64,000 bases of DNA from CAWUIO01 sp963922455 (GTDB lineage Bacteria; Bacteroidota; Bacteroidia; Cytophagales; Microscillaceae), in the NCBI GenBank assembly GCA_963922455.1, contig CAWUIO010000018.1:1-64000 (forward strand), read 5' to 3'. Under the pieces are notes generated by a model. That model was not told the origin of the DNA and searched no databases. It was given only the letters and a program-made list of their open reading frames with translations. Positions 1 to 7,194 of this stretch are shown one piece after another (position 1 is the first letter of the stretch; each line of letters opens with the position of its first letter). The translations under genes were made by a program, and so were the position numbers.

Positions 1-220
1 AAACCCCCGAGGGGTTTGAAATGAAACAAAAAGAACTCTACTCAAACGTGCTTGCCCCATAGGGGAAGAGGACAGATCGATATGTCCCCCAGGGGCAGCG
101 GTACGGCTTTTTCTCAGGGCGAGATGGTTTCCTTTAATTGTATAAACCTTAATTGAAGCTAATTACAGTACTTTGTAAGTCGGCAATTAGTATCTTTACA
201 TAGTAAGTATAATAGAGACG
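1..220. other. Window-edge intergenic region with a hairpin
   Basis: Bases 1-17 form a 7-bp hairpin (AAACCCC, loop CGA, GGGGTTT). It could be the terminator of a gene left of the window, but no T-run follows on the plus strand. The rest has short G/C runs around 52-110 and then AT-rich sequence leading into the DUF433 gene. TATCTTTA at about 191-198 resembles the Bacteroidota -7 element TAnnTTTG, but its last base differs and the spacing to an upstream TTG is short, so the promoter is only a suggestion. Confidence 0.35.
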
Positions 221-451
221 ATGAATATAGCAGATAGAATAACATTGAATCCCTCAGTGCATAGGGGAAAGCCCACAATCAGAAATATGCGCTTTACGGT
301 TGCCCATATGCTAGAGCTATTAGCCGGTGGAATGGCTCTAGACGAGATTCTTGAAGACTACCCCTTTATTGAATTAGAGGATATACAGGCCTGTTTGATC
401 TATGCCTCAATGTTAGCTAATGCCAAGACGGTAAGGAAACTTAGCGCATAA
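221..451 (+). CDS. DUF433 family protein (putative antitoxin)
   Basis: This 76-residue protein belongs to the DUF433 (COG2442) family of small winged-HTH-like proteins. The family signature is visible: an N-terminal ITLNPSVHRGKPTIRNMRF segment, then a hydrophobic helix (VAHMLELLAGGMALDEIL) and the DYPFIELEDIQACLIYA motif. Members usually pair with a downstream DUF5615 PIN-like protein, and that gene follows here after 5 bp, so the two are surely co-transcribed. Antitoxin and DNA-binding or autoregulatory function is inferred from this pairing, not shown by the sequence. The length is normal for the family. Confidence 0.85.
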   Translation: MNIADRITLNPSVHRGKPTIRNMRFTVAHMLELLAGGMALDEILEDYPFIELEDIQACLIYASMLANAKTVRKLSA

Positions 452-456
452 GTTAC

Positions 457-810
457 ATGAAGTTTTTAGTTGATACGCAATTACCACCTAGACTAGCTAG
501 GCTCCTTGCATCAAAAGGCTATGATGCAGTTCATACGACTTCCTATCCAGATGGACATCTGCTTGGGGATGATGAAATTGTCGTGATAGCTAAAAATGAA
601 GCGCGTACAGTAATAAGTAAAGATTCAGACTTTTTAGATAACTACTTTTTGAAAGGCGCTCCGCCTAGGGTATTATTGATTGAGTTTGGTAATATTAGCA
701 ACCTAGACCTTCTTGCTCTATTTGACCAGCATTTACATGAAGTGCTAGTTTTTTTTGATGATGGCAGTAATTTGGTAGTCTTTAGAAAGACAGAAGTGAT
801 TGCCTATTAA
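457..810 (+). CDS. DUF5615 PIN-like protein (putative toxin nuclease)
   Basis: This 117-residue protein is a DUF5615 (COG4634) PIN-like domain, the usual partner of DUF433. It opens with the beta strand and first acidic residue, MKFLVDTQLPPRLA. The VISKDSDFLD motif (around residues 52-62) supplies the further Asp residues of a PIN-type metal site, and PPRVLLIEFGNIS follows as the typical C-terminal strand. Metal-dependent RNA cleavage is the family expectation and is untested. It starts 5 bp after the DUF433 stop and the pair forms a complete two-gene module. Orphan DUF433/DUF5615 pairs are common and may be inactive. Confidence 0.85.
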   Translation: MKFLVDTQLPPRLARLLASKGYDAVHTTSYPDGHLLGDDEIVVIAKNEARTVISKDSDFLDNYFLKGAPPRVLLIEFGNISNLDLLALFDQHLHEVLVFFDDGSNLVVFRKTEVIAY

Positions 811-822
811 ATACGCATAACA

Positions 823-893
823 CTCCATCTAGTCCAAGCGCGCAAAAAACATTTCTGGTCCAAGGATATGGGCAGCCGTCCTTGGACCTTGCC
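823..893 (+). repeat. 70-bp direct repeat with hairpin, copy 1
   Basis: This copy matches 1643-1712 in the same orientation over about 70 bp, at about 80% identity by eye. Both begin with a block reading AGTCCAAGCGCG and an A-run. Copy 1 contains a perfect 10-bp hairpin, GGTCCAAGGA pairing with TCCTTGGACC, around a 12-base loop. The two copies flank the P-loop gene at 1031-1552. Whether this is an element end, a REP-like unit or a recombination scar cannot be told from two copies. Confidence 0.6.
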
Positions 894-1030
894 TGTTAAC
901 GAAAGCGTCCCCGCTTTCAACCGTTAAGCTAATGCCGCAACCTAGGCCACCCCGAGCCATAGAAAGTTATGAGCAAATAGTAGGCCCTTCTCATTAAAGG
1001 AAATCAAGCTTAAACCAAATCCGGGATGCG

Positions 1031-1552
1031 CTATTTTGCATACCGTTTTCTCATCTCTGCTAAGTAGTTCTTGATTTCTTTGTTACTTGTCAAAATTACG
1101 ATCTCCTTACTTTTTTTTAAACGGTTTAATTTATCTAGTATACCAGGTTTCTTAGTTTTATTGTAGTTGTATATATAAAGCATAAATTTCCAACTAAATT
1201 TTTCTACACAGGCTTCCCCCATATCTTTTCTCGTCTTTCCATAATTGGCAATCACTCTCATAAATACCCGATACAAGCATAGCCATCGGTTTCTATCCAT
1301 AAAAATTATGGTATTGGCTTTATTTAATCGTATATCCATGGATCCTCCATAGTTACCATCTATTATCCAACGCTCTTTTTCTGATAATTTGCTAACTCTA
1401 TCTCGCCAATCACTTTTATTGGGCTCGACCCAATTGGGCAGCCAATACTGTTGGTCTAAATGAATTAATTCTATTCCCGAAATTTCATTTAATTTCGTAG
1501 AAATAGTTGTTTTTCCTGAGCCTCCACAACCAATTACCATAATCCTGTTCAT
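1031..1552 (-). CDS. P-loop NTPase, FlaR/topology-modulation-like kinase
   Basis: This 173-residue protein opens with a Walker A loop, GCGGSGKTT (residues 8-16), followed by the IHLDQQYWLPNW segment typical of the AAA_17/FlaR 'DNA topology modulation' family. WIIDGNYGG and TIIFMDRNRWLCLYRV also match that family, which is related to adenylate and shikimate kinases and probably phosphorylates a small molecule. The family name overstates what is known. The gene is AT-rich and lysine/asparagine-rich compared with its neighbours and lies between two copies of a 70-bp direct repeat, which suggests recent acquisition. Its C-terminus seems complete. The substrate is unknown. Confidence 0.75.
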   Translation of the reverse strand: MNRIMVIGCGGSGKTTISTKLNEISGIELIHLDQQYWLPNWVEPNKSDWRDRVSKLSEKERWIIDGNYGGSMDIRLNKANTIIFMDRNRWLCLYRVFMRVIANYGKTRKDMGEACVEKFSWKFMLYIYNYNKTKKPGILDKLNRLKKSKEIVILTSNKEIKNYLAEMRKRYAK

Positions 1553-1565
1553 AGACTTAATTTTT

Positions 1566-1934
1566 TCAAGCTGTGTTTGGACTTAGACTTTGCTTTAAAT
1601 AATTGATTTTCAAATTATTATTTTGTTTTGAAATGTCTGAGCCCCATCCAGTCCAAGCGCGTAAAAAAACAGTTCTGGTGCAAGGATAAGCAAAGCGGCC
1701 CTTGGACTTTTCCTTTTCAATAGCCGAAGAAATAGCAATCCATGTCGGCCTTTTCAGGCTTTGCGATAGTACTTTTTCGGAGATAGCTCTCCCAATTCGT
1801 CCATTCCCCTCGTCAAAAGGGTGAATACTTTCAAAGTAAAGATGGGCTATACCCGAACGGTTGAGCGGGGGGAGGTCTGTACGTTGATTATACCAAATCA
1901 CATACGCACCCATACTTAAATCTAGGACAGTCAA
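1566..1934 (-). pseudogene. Fic domain protein, broken remnant
   Basis: The reading frame contains the Fic catalytic motif HPFDEGNGRIGR, preceded by the helix SGIAHLYFESI and followed by ISSAIEKE, as in Fic AMP-transferases with an N-terminal DUF4172 domain. An intact protein would be about 350 residues. Here the N-terminal half is absent: upstream in frame the sequence reaches a stop at about residue -20 and no ATG is present. Homology ends abruptly after IEKE at about 1715, exactly where the 70-bp repeat begins, so the last 50 residues are read from repeat and unrelated sequence. The catalytic loop is intact but the domain is not, so I treat it as dead. Confidence 0.75.
1643..1712 (+). repeat. 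70-bp direct repeat with hairpin, copy 2
   Basis: This is the second copy of the repeat at 823-893, in the same orientation. Its hairpin arms are imperfect (GTGCAAGG against CCTTGGAC). It forms the junction at which homology of the Fic remnant to its family stops, so insertion or recombination at this repeat probably truncated that gene. Confidence 0.6.
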
Positions 1935-2137
1935 CGAGTTTTCTATTCCCAGCCATGAGCTATACAGGTATTTTTATAGCCCAAAAATAGCTACAATGTG
2001 GGCTATAAATGGCCAAGATATGGCCCAAATACGGGAATATTGTAGCGGTACCCCTATAAAAACTTAAACCCCTAGCAATTGTAGGGGCCTAAGTAGGTAT
2101 TTCAGGGTCTATGGTTATAAATATAATGGCTAGGGGC
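1935..2137. other. Hairpin-rich intergenic region
   Basis: No gene is visible. Within 110 bp there are several inverted repeats. TTTATAGCCC (1973-1982) pairs perfectly with GGGCTATAAA (2000-2009), GGCC pairs with GGCC around AAGATAT just after it, and CCCCT pairs with AGGGG around an AT-rich loop near 2070-2088. None is followed by a clear T-run. They may be decayed ends of mobile elements next to the Fic remnant. Confidence 0.45.
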
Positions 2138-2539
2138 TTAACGTTGATTGCCCATCATAGCTCGCATCTGCTCCCGCATCTCTTCTTTCAACTTTTTATA
2201 TTCCTTGAATTGGCTCTTATCTAAGATTGATTTGACCTCCTTGTCTTTTTGTCCCCCCATATTTTGTAATTTTCTCATCGTGGCGAAAGAGCGCCCCCCG
2301 GCCATGATCTTTTGCATTTCTTGGAGGTACTTCAAATTCACATCGTACATTTCGGTTGCTTGGCTCCCGTAGAAGCTAAGTGTTTCATTTTGCTTATCGG
2401 TTAGCATTTGGGCTTTTTCTTCATCCGTTTTATCCGACATGCCTCCCATGCCCTGGGCTTGGGCTGTAGAGAGCGTAAACATACACCATACAACCAAGGT
2501 TACGATACTTAAGAATGGATATTTTTGATTTGTGTTCAT
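2138..2539 (-). CDS. Small secreted Met/Lys/Glu-rich helical protein
   Basis: This 133-residue protein has a typical signal peptide (hydrophobic core SIVTLVVWCMFTLS, cleavage probably after AQAQ near residue 29). The mature part is charged and methionine-rich, predicted almost all helical, with the stretches EEKAQMLTDKQNETL and KKLKEEMREQMRAMM. This recalls the Spy/CpxP or LTXXQ periplasmic chaperone fold, but I see no clear LTxxQ pair, so the resemblance is weak. It stands alone. A downstream short-chain dehydrogenase stub and a 131-bp repeat lie between it and the next gene. The function is unknown. Confidence 0.6.
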   Translation of the reverse strand: MNTNQKYPFLSIVTLVVWCMFTLSTAQAQGMGGMSDKTDEEKAQMLTDKQNETLSFYGSQATEMYDVNLKYLQEMQKIMAGGRSFATMRKLQNMGGQKDKEVKSILDKSQFKEYKKLKEEMREQMRAMMGNQR

Positions 2540-2715
2540 GTTGAAATGTTGGTTTATATTATCTACTACAAAGAACGCATCTGGAGGGCCTGGCCAGTAG
2601 GAAAATGGGGTGAGTTTGACAAAGATGGGGATGAACTGAACAGGCTGAGGCTTGGAATGATTTGCTGAAAGTCCAGGATTTGTTCAATATTATATTTTAC
2701 TAAAAACAGACAAAT

Positions 2716-2796
2716 TTGGAGCAGTTCTTTAACGAGGGCATAGCCCATGCCGCGATTGGCGATAGTGACCAAGGCAATTTTGGGTTTATCTTTCGT
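2716..2796 (-). pseudogene. N-terminal stub of a short-chain dehydrogenase
   Basis: The minus strand reads KPKIALVTIANRGMGYALV followed by KELLQ, which is the first strand and glycine motif of an SDR Rossmann fold (usual form ALVTGANRGIG). The expected start codon position reads ACG, one change from ATG, and the first motif glycine is isoleucine. After KELLQ the similarity stops and the frame runs into unrelated sequence. No other part of an SDR is found nearby. This is a relic of about 27 codons, not a functional gene. Confidence 0.55.
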
Positions 2797-2848
2797 GACT
2801 TAGGGGTTTCCTGGTTTACTACGTGTATATGATTTGGGCACTTTTGCC

Positions 2849-2978
2849 AGCTTAGGGATGGAGCGGCCTGTTTGAGCCCGTCGCTGGTCTGCGGGTTGGC
2901 CGGCGAGTAGCGAGAGCCCGACCCGCGCTGCTGCACTTGTCTTAGGTAAGTAGGTTTTCCTAGCGCGGGGAAGCTCCT
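2849..2978 (+). repeat. 131-bp structured repeat, copy 1
   Basis: The copy carries the conserved blocks AGGGATGGAGCGGCCTG, TTTGAGCCCG and GCGAGTAGCGAGAGCCCGAC, followed by hairpin arms CCCGCGCT and AGCGCGGG around a variable loop, and ends with GGGAAGCTCC. It lies 88 bp beyond the stop of the minus-strand hydrolase at 3067, in the orientation in which the hydrolase transcript would read into it from its GC-rich end. See the finding on this family. Confidence 0.85.
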
Positions 2979-3066
2979 TTACATACTTATTTTTATAATA
3001 GAAAATGCGAAATAAAAATGAAAAAAGAGGGAATGTAAAACTTTTCCCCCTTTCCCTAGAAGCAAG

Positions 3067-4002
3067 CTAAGCTTTAAAAATAGATTGGTACCATGCAATT
3101 GCTTGTTGGGCGGTGCGATCCAAGATTTCTGGATCGTCGTAGTACTGGAGGTGGGCGGTTTCTCCTTCCCATTGTAACTTCTTATGGGGGGTCGGCACTG
3201 CTTCAAATTGCCGTTTGGCGGCATCGGGTAAAAAACTGTTATCGCTATGAATCATCAGATAGGGCTTTTGCAAGTTTTGAGCTGCGCTAAGGGATTCATA
3301 ATCAAACAAAAGGGCATCGCTCATTTTGGGGTAATTGTTAACCCAAATGCCATCGTCAGACCAGTGGTGGTACCAGTCCCAAACAAATTTGCCCGGCATG
3401 CCTACATCCAGGCGGGCCTCGTCTACAGCTGGTACATTGATCACTTCGCCTGTTTTTTTATACTTTTGCATAGCTTCCTTGCCCAAGGCAATGCGCTGGT
3501 CGAGGGCTTCTTGGCTGCCCATCCATTGGAGGTCGCCTTCATGGTCCCGGTAGTGACCTGCCACAGTAACTAAGGCCTTAAAACGATTGTCTTCGGAGAC
3601 AGCTTTTAGCATTTCGGAACTCCCTTGACAAAGGGCAAAACCTACAATTTTTTCTTCATTTACAAAGTCCAAATTGGCTAAAAATTGGGCAGCGGCTTGG
3701 GAATCTTCCACTTTGGCCATCGGGTCTTCTAACTCTCGGGGTTCACCGCTACTTTCACCCCGGTAGCGAGGGTCAAAGGCTAGGGCCACCATACCCTGCT
3801 GGGCAAATCGTGTGGCGTACTCACTGGGGGCCTGTTCCTTTACATAAGTCATGGGGCCTAAGATGGGTACCGCAGGATAGGTTTTGCCAGGAGCATAGTC
3901 GGCCGGAATGTGTAGGTGGCCTACTAGCTGCTCTCCTTGGCTGGTAAAAGTCACTTGGTTGAGGCCTGCTTTATAGCTTGGGGCCGTTTTGGAATTGTTC
4001 AT
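3067..4002 (-). CDS. Alpha/beta hydrolase with Cys nucleophile (dienelactone hydrolase-like)
   Basis: This 311-residue alpha/beta hydrolase has a nucleophile elbow reading GFALCQGSSE, with Cys125 where serine hydrolases have Ser. That is as in dienelactone hydrolases and the YbaC/LigE-like polyketide hydrolase group. The oxyanion segment is LGPMTYVKEQ (48-57) and the DPRYRGESSGEPRE segment (77-90) is typical of this subfamily. The acid is probably the Asp of HSDNSF and the catalytic His lies in ETAHLQYYDD near residue 285. There is no signal peptide, so it should be cytoplasmic. It shares strand with the AraC regulator 132 bp upstream, which may control it. The substrate is unknown. Confidence 0.8.
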   Translation of the reverse strand: MNNSKTAPSYKAGLNQVTFTSQGEQLVGHLHIPADYAPGKTYPAVPILGPMTYVKEQAPSEYATRFAQQGMVALAFDPRYRGESSGEPRELEDPMAKVEDSQAAAQFLANLDFVNEEKIVGFALCQGSSEMLKAVSEDNRFKALVTVAGHYRDHEGDLQWMGSQEALDQRIALGKEAMQKYKKTGEVINVPAVDEARLDVGMPGKFVWDWYHHWSDDGIWVNNYPKMSDALLFDYESLSAAQNLQKPYLMIHSDNSFLPDAAKRQFEAVPTPHKKLQWEGETAHLQYYDDPEILDRTAQQAIAWYQSIFKA

Positions 4003-4134
4003 GGGAATACTTTTTACTTGGTTTAAAAATGGAATTGCCGTTCCTTAGGGGATGTACATATTCTTATAAGATAACTCTATATCCGCCTGGAGGTATTTGA
4101 CAAAATCGGACAAAAGCTTGGCAGAATCTGACTT

Positions 4135-5022
4135 TTAAAGATCTTTACGGGGATAGTTTCGGAATTGGGTAGGGGACAAACCACATAGGTTTTTGAAGAT
4201 TTTATTAAATTGAGAGGCGCTCGTGAAGCCAAGCTCGTGGGCAATTTGATTGACTTCCAGGGGGCTATGTAAAAGTTTGACCTTAGCGTGGTCTACCAAT
4301 TTTGCTTGAATAAGACTTTTGGGACTTAGGCCACTGGCTTTTTTAATCAAGCGGGTAAAATGTCTGGGGGAAATATGTAAGGCCTTTGCGTAGAAATCCA
4401 CATCCCGGTGCTTCTCAATATGGAAATTGAGGAGTTCTTGGAACCGGTATTTTACTTTAAGAGCATGGGGCAAGGCTTGGCTCAGATCTATTTCGTAATA
4501 ACGTTGACAAGCTAGAAGAAATAAGGAAAGCCAATGTTGTAATGCGTTAAATTTATTTTTAAACGCAGAGCTTTGCTCTAATAACATGTGTTCACAAAAG
4601 AATCTTAATTGCTGGTGATTTTGGGGATTTAAGGGAAGTACATTAGGTTGGCCCGAGCAAAAAAAGTGATCCAAGGATTGTCTAGTGCTAAAGCCTAAAA
4701 ACTCGGATTTGACAAAAATGCTGTACCCGGCCCACATATCAGTATGTTCCGATTCCCAGAAGACCATGGTTCCAGCAGGAATGAAGTAGAGCTTATGGTT
4801 GGTAATCTTATGGGATTGTGAATCCAAACCCAGCGTATAATCAGAGACTTGGTCCAGGCATATTTGGTGGAAATTGCAACGATGGATGGCCATCTTTTGA
4901 ACCATATGGCAAGAAGTCTCTTCATTACGAAATATATGAAATTCTCGTATATGGGTTCTCAATCCTGATTGGGCAGCCTGATGTAGCTCATTAATATCCT
5001 GAAAGGTTGGGGTCATAGCCAT
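4135..5022 (-). CDS. AraC-family transcriptional regulator
   Basis: This 295-residue protein has an N-terminal cupin-like sensory half (about 1-190, with HKLYFIPAGTMVFWES) and a C-terminal double helix-turn-helix of the AraC/XylS type (about 195-290). The second HTH shows the usual VNQIAHELGFTSASQFNKIF and GLSPTQFRNY signature. The start codon lies 32 bp inside the end of pnuC on the same strand, so the two genes are translationally linked. The alpha/beta hydrolase gene follows downstream on the same strand. Targets and effector are unknown; the hydrolase is the obvious candidate. A second Met at residue 3 could also be the start. Confidence 0.88.
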   Translation of the reverse strand: MAMTPTFQDINELHQAAQSGLRTHIREFHIFRNEETSCHMVQKMAIHRCNFHQICLDQVSDYTLGLDSQSHKITNHKLYFIPAGTMVFWESEHTDMWAGYSIFVKSEFLGFSTRQSLDHFFCSGQPNVLPLNPQNHQQLRFFCEHMLLEQSSAFKNKFNALQHWLSLFLLACQRYYEIDLSQALPHALKVKYRFQELLNFHIEKHRDVDFYAKALHISPRHFTRLIKKASGLSPKSLIQAKLVDHAKVKLLHSPLEVNQIAHELGFTSASQFNKIFKNLCGLSPTQFRNYPRKDL

Positions 5023-5593
5023 TTGGTTTCAACTTGCGATGCCACTCACTCATTCCTAAAATAGTAAAATAGAAAAGGATAATATAGAGAATTAAGCTAA
5101 CGTATAATTTTTGCACATAAAATAAGGGCAAGTAGCCCACATTTACAAACACCCACAAATACCAGCAACTGATATACTTTTTGGCCATGAGAAATTGAGC
5201 AACTATGGCACAGGCAACCAAAAGGGAGTCATAGAATACAATAAGTGACTGATTCACACGGAAATTTAAATAGAAAAGCCCAAATCCTAAAATCATAATA
5301 GCCAAGCCACTCGCTGCATGCAGTTTTAAGCTTCCTTTTTTTATTCGTTCTTTGACTTCTTGGGATACCGGATGTTTTTGCCATCGGAGCAAGCCCAAAA
5401 CGCTAATAGCCAAATAAAGAATTTGTATTTCGGCACTGACCACCAAGCCAGACATGTAGTAGATGTAAGCGTAAAAGAGGGCACTCAGGATAGCCCATAC
5501 CCACGTAAGCCAATGCTCTTTTATGGCATAAATCACGCTCAAGTAGGTCATGGTGGCACCAATAAGCTCTATGAATAAAGACGAAGTATTCAA
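4991..5593 (-). CDS. pnuC: Nicotinamide mononucleotide/riboside transporter PnuC
   Basis: This 200-residue membrane protein matches PnuC, a facilitator for nicotinamide riboside that feeds NAD salvage. About seven hydrophobic segments are visible. The diagnostic motifs are WVWAILSALFYAYIYY in the second segment, DSLLVACAIVAQFLMAKKY in the middle, and the WYLWVFVNVGYLPLFYVQK segment that lines the substrate site. The C-terminal end is the EW..KLKP tail found in many members. No NadR kinase partner or TPP riboswitch is visible beside it, so the specificity (riboside or thiamine, as for PnuT) is inferred. It overlaps the AraC gene by 32 bp and is divergent from the YeeE/YedE operon. Confidence 0.88.
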   Translation of the reverse strand: MNTSSLFIELIGATMTYLSVIYAIKEHWLTWVWAILSALFYAYIYYMSGLVVSAEIQILYLAISVLGLLRWQKHPVSQEVKERIKKGSLKLHAASGLAIMILGFGLFYLNFRVNQSLIVFYDSLLVACAIVAQFLMAKKYISCWYLWVFVNVGYLPLFYVQKLYVSLILYIILFYFTILGMSEWHRKLKPNGYDPNLSGY

Positions 5594-5782
5594 AATAGTG
5601 AAAAAGTTGATTGATTAAGTCAAATAGGTCTCGTAGGAAGGAACAAGAAGACGTTTATAAATCATTTCCCATACCCCTCTCTTTCTTGTTAAAATATCCC
5701 TAATCTCCCCAAGCCCTTCCATTTCTCATTCCCGTTTCCTATATTTGTTTATGTATAAATTTAAATATCAAAATATATTGTT

Positions 5783-6352
5783 GTGTTTGAATTACTAAAA
5801 CAACCCTGGCACTGGTCTGTATCTGGAGTGTTGATCGGACTCATCGTGCCCGCTTTGTTAATCCTGGGTAACCGCAAGTTTGGGATTTCTTCCTCCCTCC
5901 GCCACGTATGTGCGATGTGCGCTCCCGCCAATATTCCTTTCTTTAAATACCACTGGAGGGGAGAGATTTGGAATCTCTTCTTCGTAGGAGGGATCTTGAT
6001 TGGGAGTTTTGGGGCCGCCCACTACTTACAAGACCCCAATGAAATTCAAGTAGCGGCTGCTACCAAAGCCGTGCTAACCGAACAGTACGGGATTAGTGAC
6101 TACTCCACCTTGATGCCGACCCAGATTTTCAGTTGGGAGAATCTCTTCACGGCCCAAGGCCTTTTCTTTATCGTCTTGGGAGGCTTTTTGATTGGTTTTG
6201 GCACCCGTTACGCCGGGGGATGTACCTCCGGGCACGCCATTATGGGGCTCTCCAATTTACAAGTACCGTCTTTAATTGCCACAATTTGCTTTATGCTGGG
6301 CGGTTTCTTCTCGGCCAATGTCCTATTACCTTGGATGTTCAGCATCCTCTAA
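5783..6352 (+). CDS. YeeE/YedE family transporter half (first)
   Basis: This 189-residue protein belongs to the YeeE/YedE (DUF395) family, which includes TsuA-type thiosulfate transporters. The signature GGCTSGHAIMGLSNL, with the conserved Cys, lies near residues 147-161. Four or five hydrophobic segments are present. It starts at a GTG codon. TATATTTG at 5740-5747 fits the Bacteroidota -7 promoter element. The next gene is a second YeeE/YedE protein 29 bp away, so the two halves of the usual single-chain fold are separate chains that probably assemble. Export or import of a small sulfur compound is inferred from the family. Confidence 0.85.
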   Translation: MFELLKQPWHWSVSGVLIGLIVPALLILGNRKFGISSSLRHVCAMCAPANIPFFKYHWRGEIWNLFFVGGILIGSFGAAHYLQDPNEIQVAAATKAVLTEQYGISDYSTLMPTQIFSWENLFTAQGLFFIVLGGFLIGFGTRYAGGCTSGHAIMGLSNLQVPSLIATICFMLGGFFSANVLLPWMFSIL

Positions 6353-6381
6353 ACCTTTTATGAACCCACACTTAGAATCTA

Positions 6382-6855
6382 ATGTCTACAGTTAAAAATA
6401 TAGTATCCAAACCAAGCCGCGAAGCTCAGTATGAAGAGCCTTGGTGGCATAATTTTAAATATACCCTCGTTGGGATCGCCTTCGGAATCATTTTTATTAA
6501 GTCGGAAGTGGTCAGTTGGTTCCGTATCCAAGAGATGTTCCACCTGAGCAACTTTCATATGTATGGGGTGATTGGCACGGCCGTCATCGTAGGAGCGATA
6601 TCGGTAGCCTTGATCAAACGCTTTCAAATAAAAGCCATCACGGGTCAAAAGATCCTTATCCCGAATAAAAAATTTAATAGGGGCCAGATCTTTGGCGGAC
6701 TCATTTTCGGAATCGGCTGGGCCATCACGGGGGCCTGCCCCGGTCCCCTCTACGCTCAAGTAGGGGCCGGTTTTGGGGTCATACTCATCACAATAGTAAG
6801 TGCCCTGGCTGGCACTTGGGTCTATGGCTACTTTCGGGAGCAATTACCGCATTAA
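6382..6855 (+). CDS. YeeE/YedE family transporter half (second, DUF6691-like)
   Basis: This 157-residue protein is the second half-transporter. It carries the related motif TGACPGPLYAQVGAG (about residues 114-128) with one conserved Cys, and an FGIGWAITG segment before it. About four hydrophobic segments are visible. Its N-terminus (SREAQYEEPWWHNFKYT) is soluble and aromatic-rich. It lies 29 bp after the first half and is followed by a terminator, making a two-gene operon. A beta-lactamase-fold sulfur dioxygenase or rhodanese often accompanies such pairs in Bacteroidota; none is present here. Confidence 0.83.
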   Translation: MSTVKNIVSKPSREAQYEEPWWHNFKYTLVGIAFGIIFIKSEVVSWFRIQEMFHLSNFHMYGVIGTAVIVGAISVALIKRFQIKAITGQKILIPNKKFNRGQIFGGLIFGIGWAITGACPGPLYAQVGAGFGVILITIVSALAGTWVYGYFREQLPH

Positions 6856-6895
6856 GGCAAGTTGTAAAGCCAATAAATAGCAACCAAGCGTTTTA

Positions 6896-6934
6896 GGAAT
6901 TTCCATCCTTGGGTATCCATAGGATGGAGATTCC
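6896..6934. other. Inverted repeat after the YeeE/YedE operon
   Basis: An imperfect inverted repeat pairs GGAATTTCCATCC with GGATGGAGATTCC around a 13-base loop, about 40 bp past the operon stop. No T-run follows, so it is more likely a 3' end stabiliser or a small palindromic element than the terminator, which lies further on. Confidence 0.4.
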
Positions 6935-6990
6935 AAGCCCATACCCAAGCCACAAAATGGGGTTTTTAGGGACTAGCCTCCCAGCTTAGT

Positions 6991-7014
6991 CCTGCCCTTG
7001 GGCGGGCGGTTTTT
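6991..7014 (+). terminator. Probable terminator of the YeeE/YedE operon
   Basis: CCTGCC pairs with GGCGGG (one G-U) around CTTG and is followed by CGG and TTTTT. It lies about 135 bp beyond the second YeeE/YedE gene and upstream of the ilvA leader. The remaining bases to ilvA (7015-7194) are pyrimidine-rich and hold no gene. Confidence 0.5.
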
Positions 7015-7194
7015 ATCCAGCCTTTGAATTGGCCTATCCCTCCTTTCTCCCTTCCAAGTCTAATTCCCCCCACAAATCCAATTTTTCCTTTTTTTCTTTT
7101 AAGATTTTTAGGTCAATAAGTCTTTAATTTGCTATATCACAAGAATTAACAAATACTATACGCCTAAAACTATTCTGAACCTACCATTCCTCCT

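Noticed and set aside
2700..2936. Open frames containing GSGSRYSPA-like sequence at many loci
   Set aside because: The same peptide recurs in every copy of the 131-bp repeat, on the same strand of the element. It is a translation of the conserved GCGAGTAGCGAAAGCCCGAC box, and the frames start and stop at unrelated positions. These are not genes.
4991..5783. TPP or NAD-related riboswitch upstream of pnuC
   Set aside because: The 190 bp between pnuC and the divergent YeeE gene show no conserved riboswitch core that I can recognise.
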